Shown here in pieces: positions 25,859 to 34,746 of a DNA stretch of 64,000 bases. Numbering within the stretch: the first letter of the stretch is position 1; every line of letters begins with the position of its first letter. Origin of the DNA: Paenibacillus tuaregi. Lineage in GTDB: Bacteria; Bacillota; Bacilli; Paenibacillales; Paenibacillaceae. The translations under genes and the position numbers were made by a program. The notes under the pieces were generated by a model. That model saw only the letters and a program-made list of their open reading frames with translations, did no database searches and was not told where the DNA came from. Where the stretch lies: positions 4,106,543-4,170,542 of the forward strand of contig NZ_LT575476.1 of the NCBI RefSeq assembly GCF_900086655.1. The letters are read 5' to 3'.

Positions 25859-28800
25859 ATGCGCGGAAGCAGGTTATGGAAGACGGCTCTATTCACACTG
25901 CTCAGCTTTTTAATTTCCTTCTCTCCGATTCTCCAAGACGGGACTGACGGCGTTGCAGCAGCCGCCCCGGCTAACGGCAATTACAAGATCGTTGGCTACT
26001 TCCCTTCCTGGGGAATCTACGGCCGGAACTATAACGTGTCTGACATTGATGTATCCAAAGTCACACATATCAACTATGCTTTCGCGGATATTTGCTGGAA
26101 TGGCAAGCACGGAAATCCGTCCACCGACCCGTCGAATCCGAACAAGCAGACTTGGCCGTGCACCCAAAGCGGAATTCCTCTGCAGTCAGGCAATGTGCCG
26201 AACGGCAGCATTGTACTTGGTGATCCCGACGCCGATGCGCTCCGTCCTACTCCAGGCGGACCGACGACGGGCTGCTGGGCCGACGCGGCCTGTGGGAATT
26301 TCGGAGCCCTCCGCGCCTTGAAGGCCAAGAATCCGCAGCTTAAGACGATTCTGTCGGTTGGCGGCTGGACCTGGTCTAACCGATTCTCTGACACGGCCGC
26401 GACTGACCAGACCCGGAAGACTTTTGCCAAATCGGCCGTGGATGCGCTAAGAGCCTACGGATTCGACGGCGTCGATCTCGACTGGGAATATCCGAATGTC
26501 GAAGCCATTCCCGGCAACAGCTACAGCCCTGCAGATAAAGAGAATTACACGCTGCTCCTTCAAGAGATCCGCAATCAGCTGGATGCCGCCGGCGAACAGG
26601 ATGGAAAGCGATATCTTCTTACCATCGCTTCAGGGGCCAGCCAGCGATTCGTGGACAACACCGAGCTGGCCAAGATTGCCCATATTCTCGACTGGATTAA
26701 TATCATGAGCTATGATTTCCACGGCGGATCTTTTGAAGACACAACCAGCCACAATACCGGCCTCTATGGAGACCCGAGGGACCCGTACATCAGCTCCAAC
26801 TTCACGGTAGACGGTGCGATTCAGGCATATCAGAAAGCCGGAATGCCTCTGAACAAAATTGTGCTCGGCCTGGAATTCATGGCGCGGAGCTGGAAGAACT
26901 GCCCGCCTGGGCCGAATAATGACGGACAATTCCAGACCTGCGCAGCGGACCCAAGCTCAACCTACAAATGGTCTCCCATAGGAACCTGGGATGACCAGAA
27001 CTCTGGCAACACTGGCGTGTTCGATTATGGAGATGTTGCAGCCAATTATGTGAACAAGAACGGATACACCCGTTATTGGAACGATACGGCCAAGGTGCCG
27101 TACCTGTACAATCCGAGCACCAAAATCTTCATTTCATATGACGATGTGGAATCCATCGGTTACAAGACGGCGTACATCAAGAACAAATATCTGGGAGGGG
27201 CGATGTTCTGGGAATTCAGCTCAGACTGCCGGATCAGTCCAAAATTCAGCTGCACCGGACCGAAGCTGCTCGATAAAGTGGTCAGCGATCTGGGCACAGG
27301 AACTCCTCCGGCAGACACTACCGCACCCACCGCACCAGGGAATTTGACCTCACCAAACCACACAGACAAGAAGGTTACCTTGAGCTGGACCGCATCCACA
27401 GATAATGTCGGGGTGATGTCCTATGAGGTATACCAAGGCAATACTCTGGTCAAAACGGTGGATGGAGCAACCACAACCGCGCTCGTTAAAGGACTAACCG
27501 GCAGCACCTCCTACATCTTCACCGTTAAAGCCAAGGATGCTGCGGGCAATACATCAGCCGCCAGCAATGCCTTGACTGTGGTGACTGCCCCACCGATCGT
27601 GGATAACGAGCTGCCAACCGTACCTGCAGATTTAACTGCAGCGGCCAAGACAAAGACCTCCGTCACTTTGACCTGGAGCGCCTCTACGGATAATGATGAC
27701 ATCGGCGGTTATGACATCTACCAGAACGGTGCTCTGGTCAAGTCCACCCAGAATACCAAAGAGACGATCACAGGATTAACGGCGGGAACCACCTACAGCT
27801 TCTATGTAAAAGCGAAGGACCTGTCGGGCAACGCCTCAGCGGCCAGTCCGAGCATCAGTGTAACCACCCAGGCCGACCCGAATTATCCGGTCTGGCAGCC
27901 AAATACGGCTTATACCTCCGGTTCCTATGTGACTTATAATGGCAACCTGTACAAATGCATCTATGCCCATACTTCACTGACCGGTTGGGAGCCTTCTTCC
28001 TCGCCGACCTTGTGGCAGCTTCAAGCCGCACCTCCTGTAGACACCCAGCCACCTTCGGCACCAACCGGTCTGACTGCTGCAGCACAGGGTGCGGGATCGG
28101 TGAAGCTTACCTGGACTGCGGCCAGCGACAATCTTGGCGTCACCGGCTATGATGTCTACCAGGGCAGCACCCTGATCGGCAGCTCGGCCGGTACGACTTA
28201 CACGGTGAACGGGCTCGCGGCCGGAACGGCCTATACCTTCACCGTGAAAGCTAAGGATGCCGCGGGCAACGTTTCCGCGGCGAGCAATGCGGCCACGGTA
28301 ACCCTGCCCGCGGCTGACACCACTGCGCCCTCCGCGCCGGCAGGCTTGACCGCGACAGCCAAGACATCCACCTCAGTCACCTTGAAGTGGTCGGCAGCCA
28401 CCGACAATATCGGAGTCACCGGCTATGAGGTGTACAGAGGAAGCACGCTGGCCGCCTCCGTGAACGGAACCACTGTCACGGCTACGGTAACTGGCCTGAC
28501 ACCAAGCACGGCGTACACCTTCACCGTGAAAGCCAAAGATGCCGCGGGCAATGTGTCCGCAGCCAGCAATGAAGCCGCGGTGACGACGGACGCTCCGTCT
28601 TCGGATACAACGCCGCCTACAGCGCCAACAGGTTTGGCCGCTGCGGCCAAAACGCAGACGAGTGTGACCCTGACCTGGTCGGCTTCCACCGACAATACCG
28701 GGATCACCGGATATGACGTGTATCAGGGAAGCACGCCCGTCACTTCGGTAAACGGCAGCACACTTACCGCTGTGGTGAATGGGCTTACCGCAAACACCGC

Positions 28801-29032
28801 GTATACTTTCACAGTAGTGGCGAAGGATGCGGCCGGCAACGCTTCACCGGCAAGCAGTCCTTTGACGGTAACGACTGATCCCGCCGCTCCGGCATGGGTG
28901 GCCAACAAGGCTTATGTGAAAGACGACCTGGTTGCTTATTCCGGCAAGGTGTACAAATGCACACAGCCGCACACCTCGCTTCCAGGATGGGAACCGCCGA
29001 ACGTCCCGGCCTTATGGAGCCTTCAGCCTTAA
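25859..29032 (+). CDS. Secreted GH18 chitinase with five FN3 domains and two CBM5/12 modules
   Basis: A 1057-residue paralogue of the preceding chitinase. Signal peptide residues 1-36; GH18 domain about 42-470 with DGVDLDWE (Glu210). Order after that: FN3 at about 485 and 581, CBM5/12 at 674-722, FN3 at about 728, 820 and 917, CBM5/12 at 1009-1057. The catalytic domain carries a Cys-containing insert (TTGCWADAACGNFG) in the same place as CEKGKCGNF in the paralogue. The FN3 repeats are highly alike and probably grew by internal duplication. The start follows AAGGGGG. The two genes may share a transcript. Confidence 0.93.
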   Translation: MRGSRLWKTALFTLLSFLISFSPILQDGTDGVAAAAPANGNYKIVGYFPSWGIYGRNYNVSDIDVSKVTHINYAFADICWNGKHGNPSTDPSNPNKQTWPCTQSGIPLQSGNVPNGSIVLGDPDADALRPTPGGPTTGCWADAACGNFGALRALKAKNPQLKTILSVGGWTWSNRFSDTAATDQTRKTFAKSAVDALRAYGFDGVDLDWEYPNVEAIPGNSYSPADKENYTLLLQEIRNQLDAAGEQDGKRYLLTIASGASQRFVDNTELAKIAHILDWINIMSYDFHGGSFEDTTSHNTGLYGDPRDPYISSNFTVDGAIQAYQKAGMPLNKIVLGLEFMARSWKNCPPGPNNDGQFQTCAADPSSTYKWSPIGTWDDQNSGNTGVFDYGDVAANYVNKNGYTRYWNDTAKVPYLYNPSTKIFISYDDVESIGYKTAYIKNKYLGGAMFWEFSSDCRISPKFSCTGPKLLDKVVSDLGTGTPPADTTAPTAPGNLTSPNHTDKKVTLSWTASTDNVGVMSYEVYQGNTLVKTVDGATTTALVKGLTGSTSYIFTVKAKDAAGNTSAASNALTVVTAPPIVDNELPTVPADLTAAAKTKTSVTLTWSASTDNDDIGGYDIYQNGALVKSTQNTKETITGLTAGTTYSFYVKAKDLSGNASAASPSISVTTQADPNYPVWQPNTAYTSGSYVTYNGNLYKCIYAHTSLTGWEPSSSPTLWQLQAAPPVDTQPPSAPTGLTAAAQGAGSVKLTWTAASDNLGVTGYDVYQGSTLIGSSAGTTYTVNGLAAGTAYTFTVKAKDAAGNVSAASNAATVTLPAADTTAPSAPAGLTATAKTSTSVTLKWSAATDNIGVTGYEVYRGSTLAASVNGTTVTATVTGLTPSTAYTFTVKAKDAAGNVSAASNEAAVTTDAPSSDTTPPTAPTGLAAAAKTQTSVTLTWSASTDNTGITGYDVYQGSTPVTSVNGSTLTAVVNGLTANTAYTFTVVAKDAAGNASPASSPLTVTTDPAAPAWVANKAYVKDDLVAYSGKVYKCTQPHTSLPGWEPPNVPALWSLQP

Positions 29033-29231
29033 ACCCATAAGCCCTTAGCTGCCGCTGATCGACAAGAACAAAATTCTCGAACTCGCCGCTTCCCGGAGAC
29101 GTCCTCCAATCTGCCATGGTTTGGCCAGCAGATGTCAGAACCGCAGCTGCTGTTTGCTTGCCTGGCCCAGGTCAACAACTGGTTGTAAAACCTACAATGT
29201 CGCCATTCGTTAACGTAAAATGACATGCAAA

Positions 29232-29269
29232 AAGGGTACCCGACAGGCTCTAGTCAGTCGGATACCCTT
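29232..29269. terminator. Bidirectional terminator between chitinase and LacI genes
   Basis: AAGGGTAcCCGAC pairs with GTCGGaTACCCTT. TTTTT follows on the minus strand and a T-rich stretch on the plus strand, so it can end both convergent transcripts. Confidence 0.8.
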
Positions 29270-29303
29270 CTGTTTGTTTAACGTTGCACATACGCTCTCC
29301 ATC

Positions 29304-30290
29304 TTAGCTCATGTTAACCTGCCGGGCTCTTTTTCGGACTGATTCCCCTTTGATGAGTGTGACATAGATGCGCTCATGCTCCACTTCCTCGCCGGATAAT
29401 ATCTTGATCAGCTGCTCTGCCGCCAGCGTCCCCCATTTCCGTTTGGAGTAGTTAATGGTCGCCAGGCGCGGCTGCATGTAGCTCGTCAGCTCAATATTAT
29501 CAAAGCCGATCAAATGCACATGCTCCCCGATCCGGTAATCGGTCTCCGCTAGCCGGTTGCAAAAGCCGATGGCCATTTCATCATTGAGACAAAACACGGC
29601 CGCCGGGCCGGTATACTCCACGATGACCTGTTCGGCAGCGCGTTCCCCCCCACTTTTTTTGAAATTGCCGGGGATCTCGATCCATTCCACATCTTGCGTG
29701 CGGTCCGCAACCATTTTGACCGCCTTCATGCGCTGTATGGAGTCAAATGAGTCATCAGGTCCCGTCACGATGTAAATCTTCTTATGGCCCTGCTCAACCA
29801 GAAATTCAGTGGCCAGCGTAGCCCCTGCCTTATTATCCAGCAGCACCTGATTGATGTTGGGATGCTCCAGCTCCCGGTCGAGCACGACGATTTTGTGGTT
29901 ACGCTCGGCATATTTGAGCAGCTCGGCGCTTGTAAACGCATGGTCCAGAATAATGGCCCCGTCGATCATCCGCTCCGGAAGCATCCGATGGGACTGCTTG
30001 CCGCTGCATACGATCAGGTCGTAGCCCTGGGCGTTACAGACTTCCTTCATTCCGTCGAGCAGGTCCCCATACACGTCCCCCTTAAAATCCGTCAGAAATA
30101 CCCCGATGATGCGGGACTCCCGCTTCTTCAGCGATCTCGCAGCCGCGTTCGGCACATAGTTCAGCTCCTTGGCGATCGCCAAAATTCTCGAGCGGGTCTC
30201 ATCCGTCACCTTGCTGCTGCCGTTAAGGGCATATGATACCGTCGATATGGAAACCCCGGCTTTTTTAGAAATATCTTTAATACTAACCAA
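29304..30290 (-). CDS. LacI family transcriptional regulator
   Basis: A 328-residue repressor with the LacI helix-turn-helix (IKDISKKAGVSISTVSYALN) and hinge (NAAARSLKKRES), followed by a sugar-binding domain (IGVFLTDFKGDVYGDLLDGM, GFDNIELTSYMQPRLATI). The start is a TTG behind GGGGGAGAGAGGA. It lies directly after the GH94 operon on the same strand and is the likely repressor of the promoter at 39309-39337, which overlaps LacI-like palindromes. The effector is probably a product of the sugar handled by that operon. Confidence 0.85.
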   Translation of the reverse strand: MVSIKDISKKAGVSISTVSYALNGSSKVTDETRSRILAIAKELNYVPNAAARSLKKRESRIIGVFLTDFKGDVYGDLLDGMKEVCNAQGYDLIVCSGKQSHRMLPERMIDGAIILDHAFTSAELLKYAERNHKIVVLDRELEHPNINQVLLDNKAGATLATEFLVEQGHKKIYIVTGPDDSFDSIQRMKAVKMVADRTQDVEWIEIPGNFKKSGGERAAEQVIVEYTGPAAVFCLNDEMAIGFCNRLAETDYRIGEHVHLIGFDNIELTSYMQPRLATINYSKRKWGTLAAEQLIKILSGEEVEHERIYVTLIKGESVRKRARQVNMS

Positions 30291-30319
30291 TGTTCCTCTC
30301 TCCCCCGTATCAAACCATT

Positions 30320-30523
30320 CCTAATATAAAATGAACTTATGAAAGTTACCCTAATCGGGGCGCTGCGATGCCGAGTGTTCTTACGACCACGGTGGTCTCC
30401 GAAATGCTTGAACTAGATATCCAAGTAGGGGCATTTCGGTGACAAAGGCGGACGCTCCGCTTCTTCAGAATCACTCGGGATCGAAGCTGAGATGGGTTAA
30501 CTCTAAAGTTCATTTTATATAGG
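30320..30523. mobile_element. MITE-like inverted-repeat element, full copy
   Basis: About 204 bases bounded by imperfect terminal inverted repeats of about 30 bases (CTAATATAAAATGAACTT at one end, CTATATAAAATGAACTTT reading in from the other). Further inside, CCGAGTGTTCT pairs with AGAATCACTCGG and CCGAAATGC with GCATTTCGG, so the whole element folds as one long hairpin. It has no coding capacity. A shortened relative lies at 50459-50547. It sits in the upstream region of the lacI gene, so it may influence its transcription or end the GH94 transcript. Confidence 0.65.
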
Positions 30524-30583
30524 TCAAAATTATCATTCCAGTTCTCATGGAAAAGGGCGATCTCTTAAGATCGCCTTAAACTG

Positions 30584-33500
30584 CTATATAAAAATTTCAA
30601 CCACATTGTGGTCGTCCGGCATCATTCCCTGCTCGAACAAGTCCTTCGAAATCCGCAGACCGCCCTCGCGGTAAGGGTTGCTTACCGCCGAAGCTTCCAG
30701 TTCGCGGCCGTTCAGCTTCACGCGGCGCTCGCCGGTGCCCTGCAAATGGTAAATGAAGGCCACGTCCTGTCCGTCGTAGCGGAATTCGAACCGCAGGCCA
30801 TCCAGCTCCTTCGGCAGCACCGGGTCCACGATGAGATCCTGCTGCTCCTGGCGGATGCCGAGCGCGTTCGAGATCAGCTGATTCATGTAAATCCCCGGGC
30901 CGCTGGAGTAAATGCGCCATCCGCCTTTCACCTGCACGCTGCCGCTGCGCAGCTCATCAAAATGCTCCTGAGCGTCATAACGCGTGTTGAACTTCCCGTC
31001 AGAGCTGCTGAAATAAGCGTTGCTTTGACGCAGCTCGGCGTTCGGCACCACGTCCCGGATCCCGACCGGATTGATCACGTTCAGACCGTTCCATACATCA
31101 TCGGCATGCCCGAGCTTCGCCATCGCTTCGATGAAGCGGATATGGGCATGAACATACTGCAGGCCCACTTCGCGCCCGAAGTTGGACGCCTGCTCCGCCC
31201 GCTTGAAGTGCGTGCTGACACCGCCGGCATACTGGGCAGGACGGTCCATTAGACGGACGCCGTCCGGGAAGAAGAGCTTCTCTTTAATCAGCTCATAATG
31301 GGCCTTCGCGTGCTCCGGATCCAGCAGCTCAGCAATCATACTGCGGGTCATCGGCAGCAAGCGGTACTGAATGCCGGTCTCCTTGTCGGTCGGATGGAGC
31401 ATCAGCTTCGCCTCAGCCGGATTCTCCATATAGAGGAACCCAGGAATGACCTCCGTTCCGAGTATATATTTTTCGTAATCGCGCTTGATTCCCTGTGCCA
31501 TATCATGAAGCTCCTGAGCCAATTCCGGCTTGGCGGATTTCAGAGCGCCTGATAGCTGGCTCATCGTCTGGTACGTCAGGGCGACGGTCCAGCTGCTGAC
31601 CATGTACTGCTTCAGCTGGGCGTTGGCCGGCTGCAGCGTATCGTCCCAATCCCCATCCCCGTAGGAGGACAGATGGGTATCATGCAGGAAGTGGCTGCGA
31701 ATGTAACCGATCTCCTTGTACACGTGATCCAGAATTGTAGCTGTTTCTTCGGTAAAATGGAACTTGTGCTTGACCGTATAAGGCACCTTCTCTTCGAGAA
31801 TGTCGAAGTCTTCAGTCGCCCGCAGGTAATCGCTAAGCACCTTCAGCGGCCATACGATGATGTCGCCATGGCTTTCCTCCTGCTGGACAGTAAAGTAGTT
31901 GTCGAACATAAACCACTGCGGCCAGTTGCCGTCGTCTTCGTATTGATGGGAGTACACCATTTTCAGAATATCGCGGACCTGTTCGAACTTTTGCGTTGCC
32001 ATAAAATACTCGGTCGGTCCCTGGCACACGTCCCGCGTTCCCCAGGCTGCGCCTCCGTATTGTTCCAAGCCATGCGGCACCGAATAATGGACCAACATGT
32101 TATGCGTGTACCACCAAGCCAAGGCGTTCACTTTAAAAAGATCCTTGCCTTCTGTGCCATCCCTGCCGGTTAAGCGGAATCCGTTCATCACGTCCCGGAA
32201 GAACTCCCGGTACTTCGCGATTTCATCCTCTGCGCTGCGGTTTGCCTCGGCAAGGTCTTCCCCATCCAGCAGCCCCTGCATCGTTAAAGTCCACTCCGCG
32301 GCAGCTTCCAGCTTGAGTGTTACCACCGACGCTTCTCCAGCCCGAACGCCGCTTGCTAGTGCCGTTTCATCGCTAACAGCCACCTTGGCGCCATCGATCC
32401 GCATGGTGTATTTCAGGTGCGGATAGGCGTCCTTCCGGAGCGCATCCTGGGCGCCGTGGAACGTCAGCACACCCGCCGATTCCGTCATGCGGACCGGCGC
32501 TTCGAACTCGTTGACATCCATGGTAACCTGGCTGGTCAGCATGAATTTATAGGCTTTGCCGCTCTCCGAGCGCACATGAAGGCGGACTTCAGGAGCATCC
32601 GCCGCAGCGAAATTGGTAATTACCAGCATGTCATCCGCTGTTTTGTAATACCAGCGCACGTAGTTGAAGCCGATCTCGAACAGGGACGGCATGGTCAGAA
32701 GACGGTACGCTCCCCCGATGTCCACATATATCCGCTGTCCTGCGGTTTTCGGCACGTTCAAGGCGCTGCGGGCATTGCTCATCATTTTGTTGAAGTTGGT
32801 ATTGCCCACCACCAGATGGGAATTGAAAATGCCGTACATATAAGAAGTCGTTGTTACGACGTTGGCCCCCAGCTTCACGCTGCCGCCGCTCATCAGGATA
32901 TGCCCGTGCGGACGCTCCACACGCAGCTCCTTCTCTTTCAGCACGACATGCTCATAGGTGTCGGTAAAGAACGCGAGAAGCTGTCCGTCCTCGGTTTCCT
33001 CCTCCTGTCTTCCAGCTGCTGGGAATAAGGCTTCGAGCTCCTCCGCGGTCAGCGGCAGGGTATGCAATGGTTCGCCGATTTCCGGATTCAGGCGGACCTT
33101 GGGCAGTTCGTGCAGGGAACCGGCTGAAGCAGCAAGACTCTCCTGCACCTGATCCCAGGCCTTCAGCACCTCATCCTTGAATTCCAGCTCGGTTACCGCA
33201 GCCGCATGATCCGGCTTGAACAAGCCGTAGAACACGAAGCGAGCTTCCCCGTCAAGCGTTACCGCTTCGGACTGGAGTGCCGTGTAGGCGAATTCGTATT
33301 GGTAGACCTCGCCTGCCAATTGAGGCTGGCTGAGGCAGGCCGGCACGTTCGTTTCTTTATAAGACAGACCGAAGAACTGGAAGCCGTCCGTAGAGAACCC
33401 CGCGGCACGCGTCAGCGAACCCTGCTGTATGTAAGGGAACGCTCCGCCCTGCGGCTGGTTTTGGCGCGAGATCACCACATAGCCGTGGTCTTTGTCTTCG

Positions 33501-33949
33501 AAGACCGTATGGTCGATATATTGGGACAGGTACGCCTCGTTACTGCGAACGGTGCCCGTATCCGCGTTACCGATATCCTGGCCGTATACAACGTCGATTT
33601 TGAGGCCATGGCCTGCCGTCCGGACGTCCCAGAACCATACGCCGAGCGGGCTAAGCGCAAACGTCACGCTGTATGCCACCCCTTCGGCTTCGCCTGTCCA
33701 GACGATCCGTCCCTCGCCTGTGCTGACCCGGCTATCCGAACGGATGCCAAGCAGCGGGTAGAAGCGGATAGCGGAATCATCATGGATGCGCAGATACAGA
33801 TTATTTAAAGCTCCGTCAAGCGGGCTGCTCATTAGCTGGTTGATCATCGTTTTGCCGCTGACGGCCTGGAACAGGTCGCCGCTTTCCCAGAACGTAAAGA
33901 TCAGCTCACCAGCCTGGACGTGAATCTTGGAATTCGTAATGGTTGTCAT
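30584..33949 (-). CDS. GH94 family phosphorylase, probably 1,2-beta-oligoglucan phosphorylase
   Basis: A 1121-residue cytoplasmic enzyme with GH94 architecture: N-terminal beta-sandwich, helical linker, (alpha/alpha)6 barrel and C-terminal beta domain. Barrel motifs include YGGAAWGTRDVCQGPTEYF and SSYGDGDWDDTLQPA (Asp near residue 767), the latter in the place of the GH94 catalytic acid. The long form and neighbouring ABC importer resemble the Listeria innocua beta-1,2-glucooligosaccharide phosphorylase locus. The likely reaction is phosphorolysis of beta-1,2-glucooligosaccharides to glucose-1-phosphate. Cellobiose-type activity is less likely because of the length. It starts behind AGGAGGATG. 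Confidence 0.7.
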   Translation of the reverse strand: MTTITNSKIHVQAGELIFTFWESGDLFQAVSGKTMINQLMSSPLDGALNNLYLRIHDDSAIRFYPLLGIRSDSRVSTGEGRIVWTGEAEGVAYSVTFALSPLGVWFWDVRTAGHGLKIDVVYGQDIGNADTGTVRSNEAYLSQYIDHTVFEDKDHGYVVISRQNQPQGGAFPYIQQGSLTRAAGFSTDGFQFFGLSYKETNVPACLSQPQLAGEVYQYEFAYTALQSEAVTLDGEARFVFYGLFKPDHAAAVTELEFKDEVLKAWDQVQESLAASAGSLHELPKVRLNPEIGEPLHTLPLTAEELEALFPAAGRQEEETEDGQLLAFFTDTYEHVVLKEKELRVERPHGHILMSGGSVKLGANVVTTTSYMYGIFNSHLVVGNTNFNKMMSNARSALNVPKTAGQRIYVDIGGAYRLLTMPSLFEIGFNYVRWYYKTADDMLVITNFAAADAPEVRLHVRSESGKAYKFMLTSQVTMDVNEFEAPVRMTESAGVLTFHGAQDALRKDAYPHLKYTMRIDGAKVAVSDETALASGVRAGEASVVTLKLEAAAEWTLTMQGLLDGEDLAEANRSAEDEIAKYREFFRDVMNGFRLTGRDGTEGKDLFKVNALAWWYTHNMLVHYSVPHGLEQYGGAAWGTRDVCQGPTEYFMATQKFEQVRDILKMVYSHQYEDDGNWPQWFMFDNYFTVQQEESHGDIIVWPLKVLSDYLRATEDFDILEEKVPYTVKHKFHFTEETATILDHVYKEIGYIRSHFLHDTHLSSYGDGDWDDTLQPANAQLKQYMVSSWTVALTYQTMSQLSGALKSAKPELAQELHDMAQGIKRDYEKYILGTEVIPGFLYMENPAEAKLMLHPTDKETGIQYRLLPMTRSMIAELLDPEHAKAHYELIKEKLFFPDGVRLMDRPAQYAGGVSTHFKRAEQASNFGREVGLQYVHAHIRFIEAMAKLGHADDVWNGLNVINPVGIRDVVPNAELRQSNAYFSSSDGKFNTRYDAQEHFDELRSGSVQVKGGWRIYSSGPGIYMNQLISNALGIRQEQQDLIVDPVLPKELDGLRFEFRYDGQDVAFIYHLQGTGERRVKLNGRELEASAVSNPYREGGLRISKDLFEQGMMPDDHNVVEIFI

Positions 33950-34029
33950 GGTTATTCATCCTCCTATCCACGAAGCCGACCGAACCTGTCCGGTACGGCT
34001 TCGAGGCAGCTTTTACAGTATTTTTCATC

Positions 34030-34263
34030 CTACATCGTCTTGTTGGTCAGCTCTCTCCAAGACCATGGCTGTTCTTTGTGTGCGCGCATGGTCGGCTGTT
34101 CATTAAACCATCTTATCTGGAACGACTCGCCAGAGTGTCCCGGCTGGTAGACCGTCAAACACCTGGAACGTTCCCGGATCGCTGGCTTGGGTAAGGTAGG
34201 AATGATGATAACGGAGCGCCAGCGGTCACCATCGATTCGGTGATCCCCAATGCCTCCATACAA
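34030..34263 (-). pseudogene. Small ORF or 3' gene remnant ahead of the GH94 gene
   Basis: A 77-residue frame beginning at a TTG without a ribosome binding site, read from a stop 18 bases upstream. The composition is protein-like (RCLTVYQPGHSGESF, QIRWFNEQP), and it could be the C-terminal end of a lost enzyme. I do not recognise it. Confidence 0.3.
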
Positions 34264-34337
34264 AAATCGTATGATGTTCAGGCCTTCTGGACACGAATTG
34301 TCCGGCTCTTTCAGACCCCTTCTCCTTTCTCAGGAGC

Positions 34338-34406
34338 TTGCACAAAACCTGGCTGATAAGAGCAGCAAGGATACAGCTCGACCTTGGTTGTTTATCTTTT
34401 GTGCAA
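34338..34406. repeat. Spaced inverted repeat TTGCACAAAA / TTTTGTGCAA
   Basis: Perfect 10-base arms at 34338-34347 and 34397-34406. The second arm belongs to a 16-base motif (TTTTGTGCAAATTCCT) that recurs with one change at 39371-39386, just upstream of the esterase operon promoter. Confidence 0.5.
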
Positions 34407-34416
34407 ATTCCTCATT

Positions 34417-34554
34417 AAGAAAAGCGTCTATCGATGTACATTCATAGAAGACAGACCGCGTTTAGCGGAAGTTTTTCTTGCGAGATACTGATGCTTAACC
34501 TCTGAGGTCTATACTTGCTTATCTCTAAAGAAAAGCGTCTATCGATGTACATTC
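34417..34554. repeat. 27-base direct repeat upstream of the GH94 gene
   Basis: Two perfect copies of a 27-base sequence (starting AAGAAAAGCGTCTATCGATG) lie at 34417-34443 and 34528-34554, with starts 111 bases apart. They contain the palindromic TATCGATG core and may be operators. The rest of 33950-34746 holds no gene that I can support. Confidence 0.7.
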
Positions 34555-34652
34555 TATAATCTATAGAAGAATCATTACTGTCTCCCCTCCCTGTGGCCAG
34601 GCGGACCTAATCTTAATAGAAGAAACCCGCCCGGCACCACCGTGGAAGAGAA

Positions 34653-34689
34653 GAACCCGGCTGCATCAAATCTGCTGCACACCGGGTTC
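34653..34689 (-). terminator. Terminator or attenuating hairpin after the substrate-binding gene
   Basis: GAACCCGG pairs with CCGGGTTC across a 21-base loop, with a pyrimidine-rich TTCTTCTCTTCC after it on the minus strand. It lies 58 bases past the stop of the substrate-binding protein gene. Confidence 0.65.
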
Positions 34690-34746
34690 CTTAGACTCGG
34701 ACTGCGTATAAGTGCTCTGTGCTTATCTTGATTTTAAATCTATTGG

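Noticed and set aside
30608..33808. Several plus-strand open frames opposite the GH94 gene
   Set aside because: They are shadows of a high-GC3 coding region on the other strand and carry no recognisable domain.
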